Source: an uncultured Prevotellaceae bacterium (lineage in GTDB: Bacteria; Bacteroidota; Bacteroidia; Bacteroidales; Bacteroidaceae). From it: DNA of 58,687 nt. The notes beneath the pieces were generated by a model. It was not told the origin of the DNA, made no database searches, and saw only the letters and a program-made list of their open reading frames with translations. Positions 7,517 through 17,555 of this stretch are shown here, piece after piece. How positions within the stretch are numbered: the first letter of the stretch is position 1; each line of letters opens with the position of its first letter. The stretch spans positions 1-58,687 of the forward strand of contig ONGG01000013.1 in NCBI GenBank assembly GCA_900317305.1, written 5' to 3'. A program made the position numbers and the translations under genes.

Positions 7517-9118
7517 ATGAGACACATATTTTATTGCTTTCTTATCGTTCTGATAGGTTGGCCTATTGGCGCTTGCGCTGATGGTGCGACCAGGGAATGG
7601 CTGTCGAAGTTGGACCAGAGCCTGGCCAACCGCGACGCCTATGAGCAGAAGCGCGTTGACCGTATCGACGCACTGAAGAAGGAACTCTCCCAGATCGATA
7701 AGAAGAATACCGAAAGATATTACGAGCTGTTATACGGACTCTACGACGAGTACAAGAGCTACTGCTACGATTCTGCCCACCACTATGCCGACGAATGTCT
7801 GGCCGTGGCCAGGCTCAACAATGACGACGTTAAGATAGCCCAGGCAAGCAATGCCGTGGCCTTCTCGCTCATCTCTGCCGGTTTTCTCACCGAGGCCACC
7901 GAGGTGCTCAAATCCATCGATAGGAGCAAACTCAGCGGCCGGATTCTCGAAGATTATTTCGAGCACAACGGACAATTGTGGAGGGCCCAGGCCGACTATG
8001 TGAGAGATGAGCCCTTCTACACTAAATACATCACCAAGAGCAATGCCTATCTCGACTCGCTCAAACAGATCTTACCCCAGAATTCAGGCAAGTGGTGGTC
8101 GGTGCAAGGGTCAAGGCAGATGCGCGACCACCAATACCAGCAAGCCCTGGAATCGTTCAACAAGGTGCTGGCCTTGAGCGACTCCGACCTGCACATGAAA
8201 GCCATGGCCACCGCCGAGATGGCATGGGCATATATCTTCCTCGACAACGAGGACAAGGCCATCGAATACTTCGCACAGTCATCCATCTACGACAACGAGA
8301 CGGCCACCCGGGAGATCACCGCCCTCTATCACCTCTCCAGGCTCATCTACAAGAAAGGCGAGCACGAGCGGGCCAGCGTGTATGTGCACCAGGCACTCGA
8401 TGACGTGCAGTTCTACAACAGCCGCCTGCGTAAAATCGAGATCGGCGATATCCTTCCCATCATCGAACGCGACAGGTATGAGGCCGTGGCGAGTCAGCGC
8501 AATTGGCTCATCGCCGCCAGTTGCCTCTTCGTCCTCCTCTCGGCCGTCATCCTTTCCAGTTATTGGTTCATCCGCAAGAAAAACCGTACCCTTACCGAGG
8601 CCAGGGAGACCATCGCCTCGCAACTCACCCAACTGCAGGTGGCCAACCGCCAACTCAAGGAAGACGACAAAATTAAGAATGCCTATATCGGGCGCTCCTT
8701 CTACACCAATGCGGAGTTCATCGCCAAACTTGAGAAACTCTACCTCATGATCGACCGGAAAATCGTGGCCCGCCAATACGATGACCTCAGGTCGATGATG
8801 AAACTCTCCAACCTCAATGCCGAAAGGGAGAACATGTACGAGGCGTTCGACCAGACTTTCCTCAACATTTTCCCCGATTTCGTGCAACGGTTCAATCTCT
8901 TGTTCGAGGAGAAAGACCGCAAGTTGCCGCCCAATGAGCAATCGCTTACCTCCGAGATGCGCATCTTCGCCCTCATACGTCTGGGCATCAGCGACAGTGA
9001 GCGGATAGCCAAATTCCTGAATTATTCGGTGCATACGGTCAATACCTACAAAACCCGGATCAAGAACCGTTCCACCGTGGAGAATGAGCAGTTTGAGAAG
9101 AAAATCATGGAGATTTAA
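7517..9118 (+). CDS. SusR-like membrane-bound transcription regulator (DUF6377-type: TPR - TM - coiled coil - HTH)
   Basis: A 533-aa protein. Signal peptide (about 1-21), a periplasmic helical region with TPR-like pairs (about 30-320), one TM helix (about 329-350, 'WLIAASCLFVLLSAVILSSY'), a basic stop-transfer IRKKN, a cytoplasmic coiled coil (about 355-385), and a C-terminal LuxR-like HTH ('SDSERIAKFLNYSVHTVNTY', about 495-515). This is the layout of SusR-type PUL activators: the periplasmic part senses an oligosaccharide or partner and the cytoplasmic HTH binds DNA. It sits directly upstream of the first PUL operon, facing the same way. Its likely targets are the four paired-box promoters at 9143, 20673, 34203 and 40184. 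No sensor kinase domain is present, so it is not a hybrid two-component system. Confidence 0.85.
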   Translation: MRHIFYCFLIVLIGWPIGACADGATREWLSKLDQSLANRDAYEQKRVDRIDALKKELSQIDKKNTERYYELLYGLYDEYKSYCYDSAHHYADECLAVARLNNDDVKIAQASNAVAFSLISAGFLTEATEVLKSIDRSKLSGRILEDYFEHNGQLWRAQADYVRDEPFYTKYITKSNAYLDSLKQILPQNSGKWWSVQGSRQMRDHQYQQALESFNKVLALSDSDLHMKAMATAEMAWAYIFLDNEDKAIEYFAQSSIYDNETATREITALYHLSRLIYKKGEHERASVYVHQALDDVQFYNSRLRKIEIGDILPIIERDRYEAVASQRNWLIAASCLFVLLSAVILSSYWFIRKKNRTLTEARETIASQLTQLQVANRQLKEDDKIKNAYIGRSFYTNAEFIAKLEKLYLMIDRKIVARQYDDLRSMMKLSNLNAERENMYEAFDQTFLNIFPDFVQRFNLLFEEKDRKLPPNEQSLTSEMRIFALIRLGISDSERIAKFLNYSVHTVNTYKTRIKNRSTVENEQFEKKIMEI

Positions 9119-9142
9119 GGGCTTTACAACGGAATATTTCCA

Positions 9143-9270
9143 TTATACAAGCATCATGTGACGAATAGTCGAAACGGTTGATTATCAGCGGTTTCGACTA
9201 TTTTATTGTATAATATCACTTATACACTCGCTTGCTTTTTTCATTTCGGGCGTATGTTATCTTAACTTTG
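9143..9270 (+). promoter_or_regulatory. Paired-box operator and promoter of PUL unit (i)
   Basis: Box 1 TTATACAA at 9143-9150, box 2 TTATACAC at 9220-9227 (77 bp start to start), -7 element TAACTTTGCAAC beginning at 9263 (43 bp after the start of box 2). No TTTG stands at the -33 position, as expected for an activator-dependent promoter. An inverted box TTGTATAA lies at 9206-9213. The -7 element is 26 bp from the GH31 ATG. The same geometry recurs at 20673, 34203 and 40184. Confidence 0.75.
9164..9206 (+). terminator. Probable terminator of the SusR-like gene, between the two boxes
   Basis: AATAGTCGAAAC (9164-9175) and GTTTCGACTATT (9191-9202) form a perfect 12-bp stem with a 15-base loop, followed by TTATTG. 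It ends the regulator transcript but also lies between box 1 and box 2 of the next promoter, so a DNA-level role is possible. Confidence 0.6.
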
Positions 9271-9296
9271 CAACGAATAATTTTTTTTGCATTGTT

Positions 9297-11552
9297 ATGA
9301 GACGCTTTTTCGCTTTGTTCACTATCCTTGTCACCGTCGGTTCGGTCTTCGCACAGACCGAGAACAATCCTGTGGCCAACCCACAGGCGGTGGTCAGCGA
9401 GGGTAAGGCACGCTTCACGGTACTTACCCCAGAAATGATCCGTATCCAGTATAGCAACACCAGTCAGTTTGAGGACCGCGCGACGTTCGCCGTCGTCAAC
9501 CGCAACCTGCCGGTGCCGCAGTTCACCACCGAGCGTAAAGACGGGTTCCTCTATATCAAGACCCAGGCCCTGACGCTGAAATATCAGATAGGTGGGGTGA
9601 TCAGTGCCGCCACACCTTCCGACAAGGTGCTCTCCATCTCGTTCGGTCTGAACGGAAGGAATGTGCTGTGGTATCCTGGAAAGGACGACGCGCTCAACCT
9701 CAAAGGCACTACCCGCACTCTCGACGGACAGATTGGCGACAACAAGCGGCATGAGTTGGAGAACGGACTCCTCTCGCGTGCCGGATGGAGCATCATCGAC
9801 GAGTCGCCGGCCACCAAGCGTGGCGACGGTTCCACCACTTTCGCCTTCGACAAGAAATATGATGGCATAGAGTGGGTGGCCGAGCCTGTCGACAAGACCG
9901 CCATCGACTGGTATTTCCTTGGATATGGACATCAGTACAAGAAAGCATTGGGCGATTTCATCAAGATTGCAGGGCGTCAGCCCATGCCGCCACTCTATGT
10001 GCTGGGATATTGGTATAGCAAGTATCAGCGCTACACTGCCGACGAGTTTATGGAAATCGTCAACGACGTGAAACGCAACAACATCCCCATGGACGTGATG
10101 ATCTTCGACATGGACTGGCATACACAGGGTTGGACAGGATGGACCTGGGACCGTACGGCCATTCCCGACCCCGAGGGCCTCATCGACTGGATGCACAAAA
10201 ACGGACTGAAGGTGTCGCTCAACCTCCATCCTGCCGACGGTGTGGATGATGACGAGGATTTCTTCGCCGACCTGCGCGACGACATGGGAATGCCGAAGGA
10301 TACCAAGGTGGTGCCTTGGAACCTCAGCGACCCCAAGTTCTACCACCATATGTTCAATCGTATCATCAGGGCCAGGGAGAACCAGGGGGTCGACTTCTGG
10401 TGGCTCGACTGGCAGCAGAACCTCACCAGCAAGTATGTGAGCGGACTGGGAGAGACCTTCTGGTGCAACCACGTCTTCTACAATGATATGAAGAACAACC
10501 GGCCCAACCACAGGCCCCTCATCTTCCACCGCTGGGGCGGACTGGGCAGCCACCGCTATCCCATCGGCTTCTCTGGCGACTCGTTCACCACCTACGGCAC
10601 CCTGGCATGGCAGCCCTATTTCACCGCCACCGCTTCGAATGTGGGCTTCGGCTACTGGGGACATGACCTGGGCGGACATCAGCAGACCGATGGCAATGAT
10701 CCCGAACTCTACCTCAGGTGGATGCAGTATGGTGTCTTTACCCCGATTTTCCGCACTCATGCCACCAACTGGCCAGGCATCGAACGGCGTATCTGGAAAT
10801 ACGAAAACTTCCCGCTGCTGCTTGAGACGGTAAAGTTGCGCTACGCGCTCATGCCTTATATCTACACCGCGGCCCGACAGGCCTACGACACGGGTGTCTC
10901 CATCTGCCGACCGCTCTACTACGACTCGCCCGAGAACAGCAACGCCTATCTCTTCGAGGATGAGTATATGTTTGGCGACGATATCCTCGTGGCTCCTGTC
11001 GTCACGCCTACCGACGACAGCGGAAAGGCATCACGCCGCACCTGGCTGCCCGAGGGCAAATGGTATGACGTGTGCCGCAACCAAGTGATCGAAGGCAACC
11101 GCGTGTTCACCGACGCCTATACCCAGGAGGAGATACCCTATTTCTACAAGGCCGGAACGGTGATTGTCAACTACCCGCCCATGCTCAATCTCAATACCCG
11201 TCCCGACAGGGTCATCCTCAAAGTGGTGCCAGGTGCCGACGGCACGGCCACGTTCTATGAGGACGAGGGCGACACCGAGGGCTACAAGACGGGTGCTTTC
11301 ACCACTACGCTCCTGCGTCATGAGGGTTCATCGCTGACCATCTCTCCGCGTAAGGGCAGCTTCCCAGGCATGCCAGAGAAGAGGGCCTACACGGTGGAGT
11401 TCCTCTCCATCGACCGTCCTTCGGCCGTCATGGTCAACGGACAGCGGCTGACTAATGGAACGTGGAACTACAACAGCCAGTCGAGGATGGTCACCGTCTT
11501 TGTTCCCGCCACCGACTGCGCCAAAGAAATAACCGTGAAACTTCAACCATAA
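9297..11552 (+). CDS. GH31 family glycoside hydrolase (alpha-glucosidase-like), first copy
   Basis: A 751-aa secreted enzyme with signal peptide (cleaved near VFA-QT). An N-terminal beta-sandwich (about 25-220) leads to the GH31 (beta/alpha)8 barrel ('GYWYSKYQRYTADEFMEIV', 'MIFDMDWH'). The catalytic nucleophile is Asp371 in 'DFWWLDWQQN' and the likely acid/base Asp428 in 'GFSGDSF'; the C-terminal beta domains follow. The WWxDWQQ nucleophile block differs from the classical WxDMNE form seen in the 15410 paralogue, placing it in another GH31 branch. Closest relative in the window is the gene at 20843. It heads PUL unit (i), with the SusE/F-like gene 5 bp downstream. No T9SS tail is visible. Exact linkage unknown. 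Confidence 0.93.
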   Translation: MRRFFALFTILVTVGSVFAQTENNPVANPQAVVSEGKARFTVLTPEMIRIQYSNTSQFEDRATFAVVNRNLPVPQFTTERKDGFLYIKTQALTLKYQIGGVISAATPSDKVLSISFGLNGRNVLWYPGKDDALNLKGTTRTLDGQIGDNKRHELENGLLSRAGWSIIDESPATKRGDGSTTFAFDKKYDGIEWVAEPVDKTAIDWYFLGYGHQYKKALGDFIKIAGRQPMPPLYVLGYWYSKYQRYTADEFMEIVNDVKRNNIPMDVMIFDMDWHTQGWTGWTWDRTAIPDPEGLIDWMHKNGLKVSLNLHPADGVDDDEDFFADLRDDMGMPKDTKVVPWNLSDPKFYHHMFNRIIRARENQGVDFWWLDWQQNLTSKYVSGLGETFWCNHVFYNDMKNNRPNHRPLIFHRWGGLGSHRYPIGFSGDSFTTYGTLAWQPYFTATASNVGFGYWGHDLGGHQQTDGNDPELYLRWMQYGVFTPIFRTHATNWPGIERRIWKYENFPLLLETVKLRYALMPYIYTAARQAYDTGVSICRPLYYDSPENSNAYLFEDEYMFGDDILVAPVVTPTDDSGKASRRTWLPEGKWYDVCRNQVIEGNRVFTDAYTQEEIPYFYKAGTVIVNYPPMLNLNTRPDRVILKVVPGADGTATFYEDEGDTEGYKTGAFTTTLLRHEGSSLTISPRKGSFPGMPEKRAYTVEFLSIDRPSAVMVNGQRLTNGTWNYNSQSRMVTVFVPATDCAKEITVKLQP

Positions 11553-11557
11553 AACCT

Positions 11558-12298
11558 ATGACGAAGATGAGAACTATCATTATGGCACTGGGGCTCATGG
11601 CAGCCTCGGCCATTCATGCACAACAATACAAGCAACTCTGGATCACGGGGTCGGCAGTGCCCGGAGGCACCCAACCGCTAGAGAGGGTGAGCGACAACGA
11701 TTTCAAGTATGCCGGTAGCCTCAAGGCAGGCGAACTGAAGGTCATCACCACCAAGAAAATAGGCAAGAACACGGAGTTCCTCACACCGGCAATGCCCGAT
11801 GCCAATGTCGTGAACCATGGCATTGCCCTCACGGCCTCGGCCGAAGCCAACGCACAGGCATGGCAGGTGGCTTTCGACGACGACCACTACAGAATACACG
11901 TCTATCCCGACAGCAAGATGCTCCGTGGCGAGGTGTGTGTGCCCTGGGGCGAACTCTTCATCGCCGGCGGCGCCACCGACGCAGGCTGGAAAGAGGGCAA
12001 GATGTTGCTCATGACCCAACAGCTCGACAATCCTTATGTGTGGACATGGGAGGGCGAGTTGAGGCGACACGTGGGAGTAGAGGAGCCCACCAGCTTCAAG
12101 TTCCAGGGACAGAACAGGTGGTTCCTGAAAGCCCTTTATCCTTATGAGCAGGGCACCGACATCTTGGTCGACAACCGTCTGCGCATTGGTGGCAACGATA
12201 CGAAATGGGTGATCTCGAAAGATGGTGTCTACCGCATCACCGTCGACATCTTCAATGAGAAGGTGAAGGCACAGTGGCTGCGGCCGATAGCTCAATGA
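11558..12298 (+). CDS. SusE/SusF-like glycan-binding protein, short form
   Basis: A 246-aa secreted protein. ATG 11558 is chosen because it gives the signal peptide MTKMRTIIMALGLMAASAIHA and lies 5 bp after the GH31 stop; the longer in-frame extension overlaps GH31. The mature protein begins 'QQYKQLWITGSAVPGG', the hallmark opening of SusE/SusF-type starch-binding-like beta domains, and has two such units ('LWITGSAVPGG...', 'GGNDTKWVISKDGVYRITVD'). There is no lipobox Cys, unlike classical SusE/F, and no T9SS tail, so its anchoring is unclear; it may be periplasmic. A longer homologue with a T9SS tail is at 23329, again right after a GH31 gene. Confidence 0.8.
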   Translation: MTKMRTIIMALGLMAASAIHAQQYKQLWITGSAVPGGTQPLERVSDNDFKYAGSLKAGELKVITTKKIGKNTEFLTPAMPDANVVNHGIALTASAEANAQAWQVAFDDDHYRIHVYPDSKMLRGEVCVPWGELFIAGGATDAGWKEGKMLLMTQQLDNPYVWTWEGELRRHVGVEEPTSFKFQGQNRWFLKALYPYEQGTDILVDNRLRIGGNDTKWVISKDGVYRITVDIFNEKVKAQWLRPIAQ

Positions 12299-12305
12299 GA
12301 TTTGA

Positions 12306-12352
12306 GGTTCCTTAAAGTCCTTAATGACCTTAAAGTCCTTAAAGTCCTGAAG
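12306..12352. repeat. Short tandem array, 9-bp unit CTTAAAGTC
   Basis: About five degenerate copies between the SusE/F-like and GLUG genes: CCTTAAAGTCCTTAATGACC and continuing CTTAAAGTC units to 12352. It fills most of the 98-bp gap and contains no ORF. Same style as the CTGAACTC and TATAGTCTC arrays elsewhere in the locus. Confidence 0.8.
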
Positions 12353-12396
12353 AAAAAAGATAATTCCAAGAATCAACCATATAACTAAAACCTTTT

Positions 12397-15396
12397 ATGA
12401 AGATGAAGAAAAATTTACTTTTCGTGCTCCTGTCCATGATTGGCCTGTGGATGGGTGGTCAGAGTGCTTTCGCTCTCGACCAGCAAGATGGGGTTTACCA
12501 GATTGCCAACGCACAAGACCTGGAGGATTTCTCCAACATGGTGGCCAGTGGTAATGGGGGCATCAGTGGCGCTCTCACCGCCGACATCGACCTCTCGGGG
12601 CTCACTCACCAGCCCATCGGCACGGTGAGCAGTCCTTTCTCCGGCACTTTCGACGGACAGCAGCATTTCGTTCGCAACATGACGCTCGACATGCCCGAGG
12701 CTGAATATGTGGGCCTCTTCGGTGTGCTCAACGATGGCGCTTACATCAAGAATGTGATTGTCGACTGGTCGTGCTTCGTGTCAGGAAAACGTTTCGTGGC
12801 TGGTATCGCCGGTGGTACAAACGGTGGCGGCGTGGTGACGTTTGAGAATTGTGGCAATGAGGCCAGCATCGGTGCTGCCGAGGAGAATGCAGCCGGTATT
12901 TGCGGCGTGAGCATGAGCAGTGCCTGTGGCATCCGTCTGCTCAACTGCTTCAACACTGGTGGCATCTCTGGCAACCGCGAGTGTGCTGCCCTCTGCGGAT
13001 GGGTTGGCAATACGGGTAGCGTGATCACCAACTGCTATAACGCCGGTTTCGTCATCGGTATGGATGGCACCAACTCGCTCTGGCGTAATGGCAACGGCAA
13101 GGGTACCAACAACTTCGATACCTATGGCTATCAGGGCACGCTCATCAGCGAGGATGAGTACGACCTGAGTTGCGGCGCCGTGGCTTATCAGATGAATGGC
13201 AACCAGAGCGACGACGTCATCTGGTACCAGACGCTCGGCACCGACATGCACCCCGTGCCGTTCTCTACTCATGGCGTGGTTTATGCCGTGGGCGACCTCA
13301 ACTGCGACGGCTCTTCGAAGGGTGGCGACGCCACGTTCTCCAATGTCAATGAGTCGAACCGCGATCCCCACCAGTTCGTTGATGGCATCTGCTCGGTATG
13401 TGGCGATGTCGACAAGGATTTCCTTCCCCTCACCGACGGATTCTATACACTCAATACGGCAGCCGAACTCAACTGGTTCGCCGCACTTGTCAATCATGGC
13501 AACAAGAAGGTCAATGCCCGTCTGGGTGCCGATATCGACTTCTCTGAGTTTACCCGCAAGGATGTGATGATCGGTGGCGATGCTTTCACCGCCAACGAGA
13601 GCGACGAGGCACGTGCCTTCGATGGCATCTTCGATGGTCAGGAGCATTCCATCAATGTGGCCTACAACGTGTCTTACGATGGTGTGGCCCTCTTCAAGGT
13701 CATCTCTAATGCAACGATCAAGAATCTGCGCATCACAGGTACTATCGAAAGTATGCAGCGCTTCATCGGTGGCCTTGTGTTCGTCACCCGTGGCGCATCG
13801 GTCATCGAGAATGTGGTGGTGGGCGCCAATATCATCGGCTCGTATCCCGGCGATGCCACCAATGGCGGTATCTGCGCCGTGGCTCACGAGAACCCCGTCT
13901 TCCGCAACTGTGCTTTCGTTGGCTCGATCAATGCTCCCTACAGCGAGGGTAGCGCCGCCATCATCGGCTATGCCCATGGCGAGGTGGAGACCATCATCGA
14001 GAACTGCTACGTGGCTCCGTCGGAGTTCCTGCTCACAGGCAACTCCACCGTCATCGCCCGCCACGTGAGAAATATCAACAACTGTTTCTACACCAGCAAT
14101 ATCACCGATTTCTGGGAGAATGCCGCTACTATGGTGTCAGGCGAGGCTGTGGCCTCCGGTGAACTCTGCTACCAAATCAACGAGGGCGGCAATACCGACG
14201 CATGGCGCCAGAACCTCTCCGGCGATGCCTATCCCGTGCCATTCGCCTCTCACGCCATGGTCTATGCCAATGGCTCGCTCAACTGCGACGGTACTCCTGG
14301 CGGCGACATCACTTACTCCAACACCCAGGGTGAGCCCCAGCGTGCCGAGCACCAGTATGTGGATGACATCTGCTCGGTTTGTGGCGCACGCATCATCCGC
14401 AACGGACAACAACTGAAAGCCCTGGCCGACGCCATCAACAATGGCGAAATCGACGGCAACGTCATCGTCGACCTGGCCAACGATATCGATATGGCCGGCA
14501 TTCAGTTCGAAGGCATCGGCACACGCTTCACCCAGCAAATCGACGAGGAGAACTACGAGGATGTGAAACGTGCCTACAAGGGCACCTTCGACGGCCATGG
14601 CTATCGCATCAAGAACATGCTCATTGAGTCGGAGATGGGCAACAAGGGTCTCTTCGGTGTCGTGAGCGGCGCTTATATCAAGAACGTCGTGGTGGATGCC
14701 AGTTGCGAGATCTATTCCACTGGCTACTCCGCTGGTATCGCAGGCACATCCATCGGCCGCAATACACTTACTATCGAGAATTGTGGCAACGAGGCCGTGG
14801 TCAACGTTGGTCAGGATGGCGTCAATGGCGCTGGTATCCTGGGCGTGAACGACCTGAGCGAGGCTTATGTGAGAATCATCAACTGCTACAACACTGGCGA
14901 CATCGTAGGCCAGCGTGAGTGTGGCGCCATCTCTGGATGGCTGGGCGACCATGCCGATGTCATCAATACCTACAACAGCGGTTATGTGGTGCCCGGCGCT
15001 GTCGACGGCAACCGTACGTTCGCCCGCTATAACGGCTCCAACGTCAACTTCACCAACTGCTTCGAGGTGAATGGCATGCAGGTCACTCAGGCCGATGAGG
15101 CCAGCGTGAGCAACGGCAAACTCTGCTACGACATCAACGAGGGTGCCGGCAAGGTGGTGTTCTACCAGACGCTCGACACCGACATGCACCCAGTGCTCGA
15201 CGCTACACACGGTGTCGTGGTCAAAGACGGCGACAACTATGTGAACGAGACCGAGGGCATCGCTCCCGCCTCTTCCACCAACGCCACCATCGAGTCGGTC
15301 TACTCCGTCAGCGGTGTACGCCAGCAGCAGATGGGCCATGGTGTGAACATCGTCAGGATGTCGGATGGTACGGTGAAGAAGATTTTCGTAAAATAA
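12397..15396 (+). CDS. Large GLUG-repeat surface protein with T9SS tail, first copy
   Basis: A 999-aa protein with signal peptide (about 1-26). Three large beta-helix-like modules each open with a phrase such as 'DGVYQIANAQDLEDFSNMV', followed by 'ADIDLSGL', 'GTFDGQQH' and then GLUG-type blocks ('NCFNTGGISGNRECAALCG'). Modules are joined by linkers with a small CxxC knuckle: 'HQFVDGICSVCG' and 'HQYVDDICSVCG'. The C-terminus 'VYSVSGVRQQQMGHG...VKKIFVK' looks like a T9SS sorting domain, predicting export and cell-surface attachment. The role is probably adhesion or glycan binding; no catalytic signature is seen. It is 14 bp before a GH31 gene and is homologous to the gene at 17683. Confidence 0.85.
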   Translation: MKMKKNLLFVLLSMIGLWMGGQSAFALDQQDGVYQIANAQDLEDFSNMVASGNGGISGALTADIDLSGLTHQPIGTVSSPFSGTFDGQQHFVRNMTLDMPEAEYVGLFGVLNDGAYIKNVIVDWSCFVSGKRFVAGIAGGTNGGGVVTFENCGNEASIGAAEENAAGICGVSMSSACGIRLLNCFNTGGISGNRECAALCGWVGNTGSVITNCYNAGFVIGMDGTNSLWRNGNGKGTNNFDTYGYQGTLISEDEYDLSCGAVAYQMNGNQSDDVIWYQTLGTDMHPVPFSTHGVVYAVGDLNCDGSSKGGDATFSNVNESNRDPHQFVDGICSVCGDVDKDFLPLTDGFYTLNTAAELNWFAALVNHGNKKVNARLGADIDFSEFTRKDVMIGGDAFTANESDEARAFDGIFDGQEHSINVAYNVSYDGVALFKVISNATIKNLRITGTIESMQRFIGGLVFVTRGASVIENVVVGANIIGSYPGDATNGGICAVAHENPVFRNCAFVGSINAPYSEGSAAIIGYAHGEVETIIENCYVAPSEFLLTGNSTVIARHVRNINNCFYTSNITDFWENAATMVSGEAVASGELCYQINEGGNTDAWRQNLSGDAYPVPFASHAMVYANGSLNCDGTPGGDITYSNTQGEPQRAEHQYVDDICSVCGARIIRNGQQLKALADAINNGEIDGNVIVDLANDIDMAGIQFEGIGTRFTQQIDEENYEDVKRAYKGTFDGHGYRIKNMLIESEMGNKGLFGVVSGAYIKNVVVDASCEIYSTGYSAGIAGTSIGRNTLTIENCGNEAVVNVGQDGVNGAGILGVNDLSEAYVRIINCYNTGDIVGQRECGAISGWLGDHADVINTYNSGYVVPGAVDGNRTFARYNGSNVNFTNCFEVNGMQVTQADEASVSNGKLCYDINEGAGKVVFYQTLDTDMHPVLDATHGVVVKDGDNYVNETEGIAPASSTNATIESVYSVSGVRQQQMGHGVNIVRMSDGTVKKIFVK

Positions 15397-15409
15397 GTTT
15401 AAGGTTGAT

Positions 15410-17536
15410 ATGACCCGAAGAGTCATCGTATTGACAAGCAGCCTCGCCCTTGCCGTCATGGCAATGGCGCAGGCTGCCTTTGTCTCTGATAATCAGGTGG
15501 CGGTGTTCTATCCGCCCCACTACGATGCCACACAGCATGAGCCGTCGCCCATCTTTGAGCATGAGCCGAAGGCCATCAATGCGCTGCCGGCACAGTGGGA
15601 AATCAAACCACAGTTCTCCATGCGCGATGGCAAGAGCGTGGCTACCATTGCTGTCGAGGGCCAGGTCGATTTCTATGGCACGGGCGAGGTGACCGGACCA
15701 TTGCGCCGCAACGGACGCACCGTGGGCCTGTGGAATGTCGACACCCCGGCATATAGCGTAGATGGTGGCTCGCACCTCTACCAGAGTCACCCATGGGTCA
15801 TGGGCGTAAGGGCCGACGGCACCGCCTTCGGCATCATCGCCGACAACACCTGGCGCCAGACCATCACCACCGACGACCATCAGGTGACTTTCGAGAGCCT
15901 TGGTCCGGCATTCAGGGTGGTGGTCATCGAGCGCGAGAGTCCGCAGGCGCTTATGAAGGCACTGGTCGACCTCACCGGCACCATGTCGTTGCCGCCCCTG
16001 TGGTCGCTGGGCTACCAGCAGTGCCGCTTCTCCTACCAGCCCGACACGCAGGTGATGGAGATCGCCGACAAACTCCGTGAGCACAAGATTCCTTCCGATG
16101 TGATATGGATGGACATCGACTATATGGATGGCTACCGCATCTTCACGTTCAACCCCAAGGAGTTCTCTCAACCCAAACGGCTCAACGACTACCTGCACCA
16201 GAAAAACTTCAAGGCCGTCTATATGATCGACCCCGGCGTGAAGGCCGAGAAGGGATATTTCGTCGACGACCAGGGAACGGCAGGCGACTATTGGGTGAAA
16301 GACAAGGATGGCAAGCCCTTCGTGGGCGATGTGTGGCCCGGCCCCTGCCATTTCCCCGATTTCACCCGACCCGACGTGCGTATGTGGTGGGCCACGCTCT
16401 ATAAGGACTTCATGGCCACCGGCATCGATGGCGTTTGGAACGATATGAACGAGCCTGCCGTCTTCGGACAGCCCGAGACCACGATGCCCGTCAGCAATAT
16501 GCATCTGGGTGGAGAGGGGCTCTCGCCCGGTACGCACCTGCGCTTCCATAACGTCTTCGGACTCAATATGGTGAGGGCCAGCCGGCAGGGACTTATGCTC
16601 GCCAATCCGCAGAAGAGACCTTTCATCCTCTCACGCTCCAACTTCCTCGGCGGTCATCGCTATGCTGCCACATGGACGGGCGACAACCTCTCGTCGGAAG
16701 ACCAGATGCACCTCAGTGTGCCCATGTCGCTCACGCTCGGTCTCTCCGGACAGCCGTTCAGCGGTCCCGACATCGGCGGATTCTGCGAGAGTGCCACGGG
16801 CGACTTGCTCGCACAGTGGACGGCCATGGGCGTGTTCTTCCCCTTCGTGCGCAATCATAGCATCAAGGGCAGCGCTCAGCAGGAACCCTGGGCTTTCACG
16901 CCCGAGGTGCTCGATGTGTGTCGTACGGCCATCAACCGCCGCTACGTGCTCATGCCTTATATCTATACGGCCTTCCGTGAGGCGAGTGTGGATGGCATGC
17001 CCGTGATGCGGCCCGTATTCATGGCCGATGCCCGCGACCTCAGTCTGAGGGGCGAGGACAAGGCTTTCCTCCTGGGCGGCGACCTCATGGTCATCCCGAA
17101 ATGGGCTGGAGAAGTGGCTGAGCCAGACAAGGGCTCATGGCAACCCCTCACGCTGGAGAGCAAGCCCGATCGATACCAGGCGGTGCTCAAGCAAAGACCA
17201 GGGTCGGTCATCCCGACGGCCAACCTCGCACAGAGTACGGCCCAGATGCGTACCGACTCACTCACCCTCTTCGTGTGTGCCGACAGCGAAGGCAAGGCCG
17301 TGGGCTGTCTGTATGAGGATGCGGGCGATGGCTTTGGCTATCGCACGGGCGACTACCTCGTCACCAAGATCGAAGCCTCGATCGACAAGAACCGCCTCAC
17401 GGTGGCGCTCGCTCCTGTCGAGGGAAAGAGGGAGGCTCCCTCACGCTCCCTGCGCATCGCCTATGTCAAAGGCGGCAAGGTGCAGTACTCTGCTTGGCAG
17501 ACAGGGAACACGGCTACAATGAAGATAAAAAAGTAA
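15410..17536 (+). CDS. GH31 family alpha-glucosidase (classical WNDMNE type)
   Basis: A 708-aa secreted enzyme (signal peptide cleaved near AMA-QA). N-terminal galactose-mutarotase-like sandwich, then the GH31 barrel: 'DVIWMDIDYMDGYRIFTF', nucleophile Asp345 in 'GVWNDMNEPAVFG', acid/base Asp425 in 'TWTGDNLSS', and 'GQPFSGPDIGGF'. These are the textbook residues of retaining exo-alpha-glucosidases (maltase/glucosidase II-like), so cleavage of terminal alpha-glucosyl residues is the best guess. It differs from the two WWxDWQQ GH31 enzymes in this locus, so the PUL holds two GH31 branches. No T9SS tail, suggesting periplasmic action. Sits between the two GLUG genes. Confidence 0.94.
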   Translation: MTRRVIVLTSSLALAVMAMAQAAFVSDNQVAVFYPPHYDATQHEPSPIFEHEPKAINALPAQWEIKPQFSMRDGKSVATIAVEGQVDFYGTGEVTGPLRRNGRTVGLWNVDTPAYSVDGGSHLYQSHPWVMGVRADGTAFGIIADNTWRQTITTDDHQVTFESLGPAFRVVVIERESPQALMKALVDLTGTMSLPPLWSLGYQQCRFSYQPDTQVMEIADKLREHKIPSDVIWMDIDYMDGYRIFTFNPKEFSQPKRLNDYLHQKNFKAVYMIDPGVKAEKGYFVDDQGTAGDYWVKDKDGKPFVGDVWPGPCHFPDFTRPDVRMWWATLYKDFMATGIDGVWNDMNEPAVFGQPETTMPVSNMHLGGEGLSPGTHLRFHNVFGLNMVRASRQGLMLANPQKRPFILSRSNFLGGHRYAATWTGDNLSSEDQMHLSVPMSLTLGLSGQPFSGPDIGGFCESATGDLLAQWTAMGVFFPFVRNHSIKGSAQQEPWAFTPEVLDVCRTAINRRYVLMPYIYTAFREASVDGMPVMRPVFMADARDLSLRGEDKAFLLGGDLMVIPKWAGEVAEPDKGSWQPLTLESKPDRYQAVLKQRPGSVIPTANLAQSTAQMRTDSLTLFVCADSEGKAVGCLYEDAGDGFGYRTGDYLVTKIEASIDKNRLTVALAPVEGKREAPSRSLRIAYVKGGKVQYSAWQTGNTATMKIKK

Positions 17537-17555
17537 AAACTATACCTCTACTTTT

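Noticed and set aside
12781-14064. Long minus-strand ORFs (several over 400 codons) opposite the GLUG, GH and sus genes
   Set aside because: They are antisense shadows of G+C-rich, codon-biased genes with clear domains on the plus strand, and have no recognisable protein signatures.
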